The notes below the pieces were generated by a model. It had not been told where the DNA came from. It was given only the letters and a program-made list of their open reading frames with translations, and ran no database searches. A stretch of DNA of 64,000 nucleotides from Lepas anatifera (Eukaryota; Arthropoda; Thecostraca; Lepadidae). The translations under genes were made by a program, and so were the position numbers. Positions 45,535 to 56,884 of the stretch are shown here, one piece after another (the first letter of the stretch is position 1; the number at the start of each line of letters is the position of its first letter). The DNA lies in assembly GCA_034440635.1 (NCBI GenBank), contig JAOTON010001139.1, positions 32,103 to 96,102 on the forward strand, read 5' to 3'.

Positions 45535-46137
45535 CAGAGACGGGTCTGGTACTAGAGGTGAAAACATATCCCCAATGATTCCTCTGGTGAAACTCAAAAT
45601 TTGCTGAAATTTACAGGAAAACTTTATTAAATGCCAGTTAAGATGAACACGGCAAAATTTTTGATTCGGGTCTGATTTTAGAGGTAAAATAGTAACCGTT
45701 TTGAACGAGGTCAAAATTTCATCGCTCCGATTTCGTTCAAATTTTGCAAATAGATTTGGGCACACCGTGCAAATTTGACCGTAAAATATTTTTGGTAAAA
45801 ATTAAGCGGATCAGAAGTTATAAGCCATTTTCGGGTGGCAAGTTTTTCGCCTATAACTTTTGATCCGCTCAGTTTTTTCCAAAAATATTTTAGTTTTTAT
45901 TTGTAAGGGTTGGCCCCAATCTATTTTGAAAATTTGAACGAAATCGCAGCGATGAAATTTTTACTTCGTGCAAAATGGTTACTATTTTACCTCTAAATCA
46001 AACATGATTCAAAAATTTTGGTCTGCTCGTCTTCGTTGGGTTTTTGGGGAGTTTTTCTGTAAATTTGAACAAAATTGTAAGGTTCATTCGTGGGATGATT
46101 TTGAACATTTTTTCACCTTTAACATGGACACCAACGC
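45535..46137. mobile_element. Foldback / long inverted-repeat element, about 600 bp
   Basis: Arms of about 290 bp face each other around 45838. For example aagcggatcagaagttata pairs with tataacttttgatccgct, and taaaatagtaaccgttttg with caaaatggttactatttta. AT-rich with no coding capacity. Confidence 0.8.
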
Positions 46138-46188
46138 AGACGGTCGGACGGGAGGGACACCAGTCGCTCCGGCCTGAACCCACTTGGC

Positions 46189-48370
46189 AGTAGCCGACCA
46201 TAACCATCAAGAACTCTACTGCGCATGCGCAGCCTTTTCCCGCCACCCGACGGCGTGACCAGGGTTTCCTTGCTGGGGTAAGCTAAATTTAGAATTGTTT
46301 TATCACATCAGAAATGTCTTTCTTGACGTACTCAACCCTTCTATCAACATATAACAATATATAGTGCCGTAGAGAAAATGTCTGGACTCGCCTCTGGCAT
46401 GCCCTGGATTCTCGGCGGGAGGTTATGGGCGTCTACTGCTAATGCCGAGTATAGGGCGTATAGGTCGGCCAACTCTCTGCGGCCGGACCCGAGTTGCCAG
46501 TAGCCGACCATAACTATCAGACATTACTGCGCATGCGCAGCGTTTTCCCGCCCCTCGACGGCGTGTCCAGGGTTTCCTTGCTGAGGGAAGCAGATTTTAT
46601 GATTTTTTTATCATATTAGAAACGTCTTTCTTGACGTGCTCATTCCTTATATTAACATATTTTAGTATATGGTGTCGTAGATAAATCTTCTGAACTCGCC
46701 TCTGGCCTGACTTGGATTCTCAGCGGGAGGTTATGGGCGGCTACTGCTAATGCCGAGTAGGGCGTGTAGAGGCCGGCCAAATCGCTGCGGCCGGACCCGA
46801 GTTGCCAGTAGCCGACCATAACTATCAGACACTACTGCGCATGCGCAGCGTTTTCCCCGCCCCTCGACGGCGTGTCCAGGGTTTCCTTGCTGAGGGAAGC
46901 ATATTTTATGATTGTTATATCATATTTGAAACGTCTTTCTTGACGTGCTCATTCCTTATATTAACATATTTTTGTATATGGTGTCGTAGATAAAATTTCT
47001 ATTCTGGACTCGCCTCTGACCTGCCCTGGATTCTCGGCGGGAGGTTATGGGCGTCTACTGCTAATGCCGAGTATAGGGCGTATAGGTCGGCCAAATCGCT
47101 GCGGCCGGACCCGAGTTGGCAGTAGCCGACCATAACTATCAGACACTACTGCGCATGCGCAGCGTTTTCCCGCCCCTCGACGGCGTGTCTAGGGTTTCCT
47201 TGCTGAGGGAAGCAGATTTTATGATTGTTTTATCATATTTGAAACGTCTTTCTTGACGTGCTCATTCCTTATATTAACATATTTTAGTATATGGTGTCGT
47301 AGATAAAATTTCTGGACTCGCCTCTGACCTGCCCTGGATTCTCGGCGGGAGGTTATGGGCGTCTACTGCTAATGCCGAGTATAGGGCGTATAGGTCGGCC
47401 AAATCGCTGCGGCCGGACCCGAGTTGGCAGTAGCCGACCATAACTATCAGACACTACTGCGCATGTGCAGCGTTTTCCCGCCCCTCGACGGCGTGTCCAG
47501 GGTTTCCTTGCTGAGGGAAGCAGATTTTATGATTGTTTTATCATATTTGAAACGTCTTTCTTGACGTGCTTATTCCTTATATTAACATATTTTTGTATAT
47601 GATGTCGTAGATAAAACTTCTGAACTCGCCTCTGGCCTGACTTGGATTCTCAGCGGGAGGTTATGGGCGGCTACTGCTAATGTCGAGTAGGGCTTGTGGA
47701 GGCCGGCCAAATCGCTGCGGCCGGACCCGAGTTGCCAGTAGCCGACCATAACTATCAGACACTACTGCGCATGCGCAGCATTTTCCCGCCCCTCGACGGC
47801 GTGTCCAGGGTTTCCTTGCTGAGGGAAGCAGATTTCATGATTGTTTTATCATATTTGAAACGTCTTTCTTGACGTGCTCATTCCTTATATTAACATATTT
47901 TAGTATATGGTGTCGTAGATAAAATTTCTGGACTCGCCTCTGACCTGCCCTGGATTCTCGGCGGGAGGTTATGGGCGTCTACTGCTAATGCCGAGTAGGG
48001 CGTGTAGAGGCCGGCCACATCGCTGCGGCCGGACCCGAGTTGCCAGTAGCCGACCATAACTATCCCGACTATCTGTTGCGCATGCGCGGCCTTTTACCGC
48101 CACTAGGCGACGTATCCAGGGTTACATTACATGGGGATGCTGAGTTGATAGCATCAATTATTGCAAGGGAAACTCATCTCTGAACATTTCCACCGTTTTA
48201 TAAACAACAAATATACTGTGCCATAAATATTAATCTGAACTCGCCCCTGGCAGCCCTTCCATTCTCGGTGGGAGGTTAAGGGCGTCTGCTGATAATGCAG
48301 GGCAGACCATATAGATGTCGCGTCGGGTCGTTTCACCGATCGCAGGTGCCAATAGCCGACCATAACTATT
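46189..48370. repeat. 308-bp satellite, about seven monomers
   Basis: tagccgaccataac marks monomer starts at 46191, 46501, 46809, 47123, 47431, 47739, 48047 and a diverged 48353; most steps are 308 bp. Each monomer has the palindrome tgcgcatgcgcag and an inverted copy of its head (gttatgggcg(g/t)ctactg). Two variants (with gggcgtataggtcgg or gggcgtgtagaggccgg) alternate irregularly. A solo head is at 41705. Confidence 0.95.
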
Positions 48371-50132
48371 AGCAACTCAATGTGTATGCACGTTTTCTAC
48401 CCGCCACTCGACGGGATACTTATGTCTACCTTTTGGGTAGCCGAGTCAATAAAACTCATTTTTTTAATATACAACCATCCTTTCTTTCTCCTAAAAATTT
48501 TTCTTGGAACAAAAAGGATATAGTTTTACAAATATACGTTCTGGACTCGCCTTTGGCAGCCGTCTCGTTATCGGCCGTTCAAAATAAGAAACTATATGCC
48601 TTCATCAAAGCGTTTAATATAAAAATATTTCTGGGGTCGCCACTGCTCCCTCTTCCGGGACGCAAGGTGTTATGGGCGGTTACTGAAAATGAGGGGCGCG
48701 CACAAAGGCTGAATTGCGATTGGGGCGCCCCTACCGTAACGTCGTCACGCTAATAGGCATTTGGATGTGGTAGGCCAGGATCAACCTATCAAGAGCGAAG
48801 ATGTCTATAAAATGCCTCAAAATTTTCAAATAATATTTTCGTATGCGGGTTTACTTAGACGCAATGTATACAGTGGGGTCGGGGGTACGCGCCCTATATA
48901 TTTCAGTTTATTTACTATCATCTCTATGGCGTCGCACGGCAAGAGCAGCCTCACGCTATGCTAGCCTCCATATAATACTTCAAAATAGCCTTCGATATCC
49001 ATCGCCAAGAAGTAAAACACTCAACGCCGCCTATACAAAATCCAACTTTTTATTTAGTAGTAGTAGTAAAAACAGACCAACCATACGATCGATCTGCTTC
49101 GATCTTCAACAGCTACCCAGCACTAGGGTAATGTATGGTATAATTCGGTTGGATATTGGATATTCAACATCACATGCGAGGGTCCCGAGTCGGGATACGT
49201 AAAAAAGTCTACGCAGCAAATAACCATCAACGAAAAAATACACTGCGGAGCCCGAGGCGAAAATTAATGTACAAACCTGTACAGCACTTAGCTCAGTAAT
49301 TAAGTCAGAACGAACACGCATTGAGGTTCGAAGCACGAAACACCGAATACTTGCGCATCACAAAGATCTAAGACGTTTTTACACCTATATCACGCGCGAG
49401 CTGGATATTTCACGCGGAACAGATTACTCTAATGGTGCGATCCACAATAACAACACATCTAAACATTACCGCCTACCCACATGTTCCAACCTAAGCGCAA
49501 CACATATCTATCCCTGTAGAGCCCACACACACAAAATCCCATAAAGCTACCAATCTGGTTCACTAAGTAAACGGGTCTGGGCAGATGTAACGTGCATATT
49601 TAGCAGAACACTAGGTGCATTGTAACACTATCTGTGCCCCCTCCCCCCCCCGTTGACCACTTCCTCGCCCGCAAGGTCATCCATATTTCTAAATTTCCCC
49701 AACAATGCAGCCAAGGCCTTAAAGCATTTAAGAAAAACCAATGCTTACGTTTTTACGTGTCTTTGTGAGAATCGAGCGGTAACAAAGCGCCAGAGTCGTA
49801 TTGCGAGGCACGGAACTCGATGATAATTGGAGTTTTATATGCCCGTCACGAGACTCGCCACTCCAGTCTTGTCACGTTTCAGTTCGGCAGAACGCACCAG
49901 TTCATACGCAATGGTAAGTTCCTCTGGAAAAGGGGATTCAACAAGGTCCTGATATCCACTGCCTCCATTATCCTAACTGCCTCCAGTCTCCACCTCCATT
50001 GTCCTGCTAACTCCACTGTCTCAACCGTTTCCTCTGTCACCGCCCTCGCCGCTCTTCCCACGTCCCATCATCTCCACTCCATCCGTTGTTTTCCCCTTCT
50101 CCACTGAGCCCCACGTCTGCCCAATCCACCAG
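48371..50132. other. Spacer between satellite and ALDH fragment
   Basis: Diverged satellite pieces up to about 48700 (a gttatgggcggttactg end is visible), then AT-richer sequence without any recognised feature. Confidence 0.6.
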
Positions 50133-50286
50133 TTACGAGTTCTTCTCCGGCATGGCTGTGACGACCACCTTGACCTCGGTGTAGTTGGACAGTCCGTAGG
50201 CGCCCTTCTCGCGTCCGTGACCGGACATCTTGTAGGCATCGAAGAGTAGCTACGGTAGCTGGAGCAAGAACTTGTAGCAGCTGACC
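50133..50286 (-). pseudogene. ALDH last exon with in-frame stop
   Basis: Minus-strand acceptor tgttctcag precedes 50286 and the terminal TAA is at 50133-50135. Reading in the inherited phase gives VSCYKFLLQLP, then TAG, then [20 protein letters not shown]. The ALDH signature PFGGYK-x-SG is only partly kept (YKMSGHGRE is present, PFGG is lost), and about two extra codons are present compared with relatives. Confidence 0.75.
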
Positions 50287-51115
50287 CTGAGAACAGATGG
50301 AGAAGCATCAAGGTAGATTGCGCCTAAATAATTGTAATGAACTGACAACTCTGACTTGCATTATTCTGTCCTTCGTCATCGAATATATTCACAACAGACA
50401 CGTTTTCGGTTCATTCTGAAGATAGCTTAAAATGTACAATACCTAAAGCACTACCCCGAAACACACAAATTATCCACTGTTAAGGGTGTATTCCAGTCGA
50501 CATTAAAATGAATTATCCACCTTTGCACCCAAAAAGTCGTCCGTAAGCCCAATATTCAACAGTGCTTACTGGAGCTGGGCTGGTATATTTCCTGACCCAC
50601 CATGTAACCTAAAATATCAGCAACACATAAGCTGTGCGACATTTCACAAATCACCGCTGTGTACTGGGAGCGCTGTCTCGTACCAATCCGCTAAAAACAA
50701 CAGCTGAAGCTTAGTTTTGACATTAGACTACCAACAGGGGGTAGGTAAATAGTACTGGCGAAGTCGAGCAGTTTTACTTCTACTTGTTGTATATTTTACC
50801 ACTTATATCCTATAGTTTGCCGTGAACTAAAGCTAACAGACGAGCTGGTGACATCAGGTAATTTTAGAAGCTAAAGCATACGGACAATCAAAAGGGTTAT
50901 CACTTAATTAACCACGTTCAAGAGCACATGACAACTGACCATTTCAACGACCGTACATATAAATTGCAGAGTCTAATAAACCAATAAATTATGATAAGAA
51001 AGAGCACTGGAGAATATTATAAGACTGGAGAAGAGAATTAGACTGGGGGATAAGAGGATTAGATAAACAACGTGCTGCTCCGGCTGAGAAGTGGAAAGCA
51101 TGGTCCGAAACTCAC

Positions 51116-51273
51116 CAGACGGTGCCGCTGCGCAGTCCGTGAGCCACTCTGTTGGCGGTGTCCACGTTCTTTGTGAACACTCCGGCAGCCAAGCCGTACA
51201 TGGAGTTGTTGGCCCTCTCAATGGCCTCCTCAGTCGAGGAGAACTTCATGAGCTGCTGCACAGGCCCGAAAAT
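51116..51273 (-). CDS. ALDH penultimate exon
   Basis: Read on the minus strand, acceptor ggtccggcag precedes 51273 and donor gtgagt follows 51116. It encodes [53 protein letters not shown], which is diagnostic for ALDH1/2 (the E-IFGPV block and YGLAAGVFT). Exit phase 2 supplies TG of the Trp codon. Intact on its own. Confidence 0.9.
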
Positions 51274-51592
51274 CTGCCGGACCAAGGTGAAGGTGATCAT
51301 TTACTTGAGAATACGAAATGTTGAAGGACAGCTGGCAGTAGATTTGTCAATAATTGGGAGGGTCCATGCACTATCCTCCTCTCATGCATGTTTGTAGAGC
51401 GTTAGACTTCGTTACTTTTCACAGCATTTCACTTTTTCATGGTTGATGGGGCTAATCTCGTGCCATTTTCACGCATAATCTAATAGTATATGTATTTCCC
51501 CAAAATCATACGGCATCAGTTTGTCCAAATCTCTTTTACGAAGGCATGTTTCCGATATGTTTTTAGCTTCTCGACATGACCTGCCGCCTCAC

Positions 51593-51711
51593 CGGGAGAA
51601 CAGTTTGAGCCGAGTATCGGTGAATGTGACTGGTTGAAGACCTTGAAGTGAACCACCACCTCGAACTCGGACGGTCGAGTCTGCCGCAGGTGGTCGGTGG
51701 TGAAGTCACGC
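51593..51711 (-). other. Candidate exon of unrecognised gene
   Basis: On the minus strand a cgctcag acceptor and a GTGAGG donor bound 119 nt that are open in one frame, reading RDFTTDHLRQTRPSEFEVVV then HFKVFNQSHSPILGSNC. The protein-like composition and both splice sites suggest an exon, but I do not recognise the family. It is not ALDH sequence. Confidence 0.3.
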
Positions 51712-53147
51712 CTGAGCGCCCGTCAGAGCCTTCACCTCCACCAAGAACAGCAGCAGCAGCAGCGAACAGGCTGGCGGGGCAAGTGTGACGTTATACACAT
51801 CACGGTAAGTGTCGGTAATGTGACAAGTGACATCACGGTAATGCCGAACACAATGCCGAGGTAGTACGTGCAGCGTTAGAAACAGGGAACAGTACAGCAG
51901 CATCACCATAAATACTGCCGGAGCACGTTTGACGTTAGACTCAGCAGATAGAAGAGCAGCAGCATCGAACACACTGTCGGGGCATGGGCTGATTTCAGGA
52001 GACGAGTAAGAACTTTAAACAAAGTAAGAACTAAGTCCAATGCCGAGTAAGTCTTTGAGTCTCCCCATACCCATAATCATGCAGAAGCTTGTATTACTAG
52101 GAGCCGAATTTGGTGGGGAAACCTTCTACCCACGAAAAGGTAGGTAGGACTCTAAAATCTGAGTTAGTATTAGATATTTATTCCTTTATATTTTTCCGAA
52201 ATATTAGAAGTATTATTTCCTTCACGAATAATTCAAACAGTATTTATGCCTTGTTTTAAAGAAACTAACGAAAAAGCAGTCACAAAACGTAACTACAGGA
52301 AGGAATTGACTTCCTTTCTCTCGTCCTACTGGGAAAAACTAACCCCGGAAAATGATGCTGGCCTCCGGAAACGAAGTGGAAAAATACGTATTAAACATTC
52401 AGGCTGTCTATGATGACTAAAGCGACGTATTTGTTCCAAACGGTCTGAGGGCATGGTCGACAGGAGTCTGTTACTTCATGCCATCACATCTAAAAAAAAA
52501 TGACGAGACCATCAATTGTATTGATTTAGTGTCGACCCATAAACAGTCTTACTCTACGAGTTTCGTGGCAATCCAAAATATTCAGCATTTTATTTCAAGC
52601 AAAATATAGTAAGTCAACCAAAGTATATAGCACCCACAATCCACTTACATTCCTCCGGGTCAGGGGTCAAGCTGAGCTCATCGGACAAAGGTCACCAGGC
52701 CAATAGAGGGAAAAAACGCATCTAGTGGACGCAACTTTACATTTATCCAATGCTCCTAGATAAATCTAGTCATTTGCCTTGTGCAGTGCTTAGATCCTGC
52801 GCCCTTTCGTGACCTGTAAAAATTACCCAAACTCTAAGCCAAAATCCTACAAATGTGCAAAACTCGCTATTTTCCATACGCCTTTCAAACTGAAAATAAC
52901 GATGGGGACGAGTGCAGCTCGTGTGCAATTTGGGCTGTGATGACCCTGATCTAAAAACTAAGACTAGGACATGACTTAGATGGACCCAAGGGGCTGGTTT
53001 TTGTCATAAAATATAACCAAGACCAAAACCACTGAGAAAACGTGGCACACTTCCCAAAACTACGGACAAAGCTAGGGCCTGTCTTAAGCATAAACTAAGA
53101 GGCCGTTCAAGCTGCACAAACGGCGCTCCAGTTCCCGCTGCACTCAC

Positions 53148-53240
53148 CAGCCGTCTCCAGCAGCTGAACGTGCTTCCCGAGCTGCTTCCCCGGCGGCGCG
53201 TCCACCACGCTCGACGGCAGCTTCACACACGCGGCTCTGC
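53148..53240 (-). other. Candidate exon of unrecognised gene
   Basis: Minus-strand ttggccag acceptor and GTGAGT donor bound 93 nt reading RAACVKLPSSVVDAPPGKQL, GKHVQLLETA. It is GC-rich compared with its flanks and open in the phase used. Family not recognised; it could belong with the candidate exon at 51.6 kb. Confidence 0.3.
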
Positions 53241-56200
53241 CTGGCCAAGAGCAACCTCCAATATGGCAGGTAAAGCTGCATTTAAGTGACCATTGTCTGT
53301 ACAGCCTCTGTGTCCAGCCTCTGACATAGAAACCCAGTCAACGCCGCGCGCGTGCGTGTATTCAAAAATAAGCGCCGTACCACCACAGCCGCCGCCACAC
53401 CGTTTGAGCATTTCCGCTAGTCTGACCAGCACGTCGGCGGCCCCACTTCTCCTGTTCACTCTCTCACTGTCTTCACGCCAACAGAACAACACAAAACGAA
53501 GCTACCGGGCCCGTCCACGTCCCCGCCCGCTGTCAGGAAAGCACGTACCAGAAAAACACCGCAGTCGCCACTCAAGCTGGAGAAATCAAACACAGTCGCC
53601 GCCCACGTATTCTCTCTCTCTCTCTCCAACAGTTATTGACAACGCACACTCAGTGAACGCATTCGGCTCAACAACAATATAGTTGCCTATAAGCAAGAGC
53701 GAGCGATATCGCTGAAGTTTCCACGCGCTGGCGCGAGTCAAATGCAACAGTATGACTACAGTTACTCCAGTTATAAGATGATCTAAGTAACAATGCTAAG
53801 AAGTCGGCTGACTTCTTGCTTGGGCAGTTGCAGTCTGGATGTGACTAATCATTTAGATACCTAGCATCTTCAAGGTTCACAGTTGACGTTAAATGCACAG
53901 ATACACTCACAAAGTGAGATTCAAGAGGCAGTCCAACGGTAGCTCACAAGGATGCGCATTTTCCGCTAATTATTTGGTATTTCTGTTCGGGACAAACGCA
54001 CGCCAGATATGCAATGCCCTAGCGGGCTCAATATCTGTCTAAAAGTTCGAAAAGCCGGCTACGAATAAAGTGGGAAAAATGAATACCTATCGAGCTCATT
54101 TCGAGTTGATCAAGACAGGGAAAATGATCGAATTTTATCACTCCGGAACGCCGAATCAAGATACTGTTTCAAACATCCAGAAACCAATCTGGTTCTGCTT
54201 ACTGGAGCATAAGCATCAAGAACCTTTGCAATCGATTTGAGTCGCCCTGCCGTTTGACTGCCCAATGCACCTCACACCAACACACACACCAACAGGCAGT
54301 ACAGGGACTCAGAATCATCACAATTGTCATTGCCAAGTGTCACAACTACGCCATTACGTTCAACTAGAGCCGCGCATACATCTGAACACCAAACGTGGCC
54401 GCAAATCACATGAAACATGGCGACCACATAGTATGGAAGATAACACGATGGTATCGATTTCGTTACGGATACAACAGCTATACACAAACCTTTCACACAC
54501 AGCATATGTTTTCGCTCCGACACAGAGAAACACCGTTCCCGACGACGCAATGGTGAGTCGCGGGTCCGCGAAGCGATACACAGCTCGCGCGGGTACCCCC
54601 AACCCAACGACGTTACACCGTTCCAACACAGCAAGTGACGGTAACGCCTTTCGGTGACTAGACTTGCGACGAGCATGGCCCCACCCCGCGCACGGGGGAC
54701 GCCCCCGGTCGACTCAACACGCGATTCGCTTGCACGCGCACTTACATGAACACAGACAGGGCTGCTGGGGATTTAGCTTCAGACTTTGAGAGAGTGAGGC
54801 CTTTCTAGCCCTGGGCCACAACAGAGACACAACACTAAGTTCAAACAGTGCTGCTCGGTTCTTTCATTGCAGAGAGGAGAAAGTCTCGAGTCAGCGTGCA
54901 TACAACTTTAATATTTCTGCATACTTTCCAAAACTTGGTAAATAAAGATGATTATTGACGGAGTGAAACATCGGGTCGCTTTGTTCCCAATCCCACCTAG
55001 TGGGAGCAAAAATTAACAAGGAAGAATGAGCCTAGTAAATGCAAGAAAAAAACGACTGGCGACTAAGTAAGTCTAGCCTACGCGACATTTTGATCACCGT
55101 TTTCAGACTTGTCTCGACTCCGCACAGCTGCAAACCTAGCGCGTCACGATCCTATTTAAGGATCAAAACTGGATCATGGCACAAAGGCTCGGCGCTGACG
55201 AACCCATCGATCCTCCCTCTCCTTTTGTCTGGCAGTTTCAATCGCACCAATCAGCGCACGTTTCACCGCAACCCGTCTACAGGGCCGCGTCGGCTGCCAT
55301 TCACGCCGCTACTTTACAAAAAATTGCAAACAACATGGGCCCCACAGCGGCGCCCTGGGGGACGCCTTATGACTGCAACTAGACATCACTGGTGCATTTG
55401 GCCCGGCTGCGCGGCGGCTGCCACCTCGAATAAATATGACGCGAGCGTTTCACACTTGTCGTGCGAGCACATATGTCTACACAAAGAATCGCCATACGTC
55501 AAACGCACTCACAATATCTAGTTAGCAGACTGTCTATCACAAATCCCAGTCACGAGTGGACAAAGCACCGCCCACCATTTACCGGTGACGACGCGTTCCG
55601 AGCGAAGGGCAATGAACGTGAAGTTACGATGAAATGTGGATATTGGTGCTTTCAGCAGCGTGGGTAAGACCTCTGCACCACTACACAAATGATGCTTCTC
55701 GGTCATAACCGCCACACGTTTAAAATGCAATAATCCACAAGAACCATACCACTGAATCACACGCTGCACTTACACTTCAGGGTGGCCCAAACTCTAAAAA
55801 AAACAGCCATGGGTAACGAACCAGCGAGAGCAGTGGTTTGACCCTAGTCATACAAAATTTTTACAATTTTTGCACCCTTGCCGTAGAGGGAGGGGGACAC
55901 GTGATTGTCACCTCCCAAGGAACGAAAATGGCACCGGCCAAGACATAAATTGGATCGACAGCCTCAGATCAGCTGAAAAATTTACCCTCTTGGATGACCC
56001 AAGTTTTGCAACAAAAGAGTAGAATAAGAGGCAATGAACGAATCATTGCACGCTATCAGTGTTCATATTCACTTTTGCAGCGGATTGGCGAAGACATTTT
56101 ACGAACACCGAGAGGCGACTTCCAATACTGAGAGCGAGTTTCCAAGGTCTCAAGGGAGCTACTAATTTCGAACTTTCTTCGAGGCCAGCGCGCCGGAAAT

Positions 56201-56290
56201 GATACCAGGGGAGTGTAAAAGAAGACCCTAGGGGATAGCTTCTGCAGCTTCTTATCCCCACGGCCATAAAACATTCGAATGTAAATGTAA
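53241..56290. other. Region between candidate exons, no recognised gene
   Basis: Several open frames near 53.3, 54.3 and 55.1 kb have no protein-like signature or supporting splice sites. No repeat identified. Confidence 0.55.
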
Positions 56291-56530
56291 TCAATTGTAA
56301 ATGTTTTCCCACCCGCAATAACTACAGAGAGTCGACGTGTTCTGTCCGGGAAAAAACGTGTTCAGCAAAACGGCAAATAGGGAAGTAGATTCGAGCATGC
56401 CAGCAACATTTCGCAAAAGGCAAAATCCGGTTGTCTTTGCCACTTCCTTCACGCGTGTTACCATCAACTCCAAGCCATTGAGGGACTTCAGCTGGCCAAG
56501 AATGCGGCAACACCAGTCGCTTTCCGCCAT
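56291..56530 (-). other. Candidate first exon starting ATGGCGGAAAG
   Basis: A start codon in good context (AACATGGCG) opens 79 codons on the minus strand, beginning MAESDWCCRILGQLKSLNGL. It lies 48 bp after the end of the DCLRE1A frame, so it could begin the next minus-strand gene. No homology was recognised, and it may be chance. Confidence 0.25.
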
Positions 56531-56577
56531 GTTCTAAACACGCAGCCACACTAACTCACACACTCGTTCACCCACTG

Positions 56578-56884
56578 CTAACACGTCGTAACCTTCACTT
56601 CCCTCCGCGTCTCGGTGGCTGCCCTTTCCTTCTGACCGACACCTCCGCTCGGTCCGGCGGCGGAGCCGACAGGTGGCGGTGGCGGCGGCGGAGGCGGAGG
56701 CGGTAGAGGGGGCGTCAGGCGGGGCCTCAGAGGGGCCTCGCTCAGCCACTGTCGGAACTGGGCCTCCATCAGGCCCCGCGAGGGGCGCTGCCCACGTTGA
56801 CCGTGGGGATGATCTCGCGCGGCTGGACGAACTGGACGAAGCGGCGGAGTTCCGAGTAGCTGGAGTGTTCACTGTAGGGGACGC
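56578..56884 (-). CDS. DCLRE1A: DCLRE1A last exon D, with frameshift
   Basis: Minus-strand acceptor ccgtag precedes 56884. It encodes [32 protein letters not shown]. As written the frame then gives SAPRGA and a TGA at 56769-56771. Shifting by one base at the GGG of 56791-56793 restores the family spacing (seven residues between VG and Met) and reads [12 protein letters not shown]. That frame continues through a proline run to a stop at 56578, longer than the usual end of the family. Confidence 0.85.

Larger units (their letters stand above)
50133..51273 (-). pseudogene. Aldehyde dehydrogenase (ALDH1-like) C-terminal fragment, probably degenerate
   Basis: Two minus-strand exons with matching phases encode the C-terminal part of a class 1/2 aldehyde dehydrogenase, a family of NAD(P)-dependent enzymes that oxidise aldehydes to acids. 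The first exon (51116-51273) begins [20 protein letters not shown] and is intact. The second (50133-50286) ends [20 protein letters not shown] to a natural stop. Between them an in-frame TAG at 50250-50252 interrupts the protein, the usual VNCY is VSCY, and the near-invariant PFGG before YK-x-SG is LFDA. I see no earlier ALDH exons (Rossmann fold, catalytic Cys and Glu) before the next gene at 56.6 kb. It may be a decaying duplicate or an assembly or consensus error. A bias to sequencing error is possible because the exon frame is otherwise kept end to end. Confidence 0.75.

Noticed and set aside
54265..55521. Open frames on both strands at 54.3 and 55.1 kb
   Set aside because: Overlapping frames of similar length on both strands with no splice support or recognised motif.
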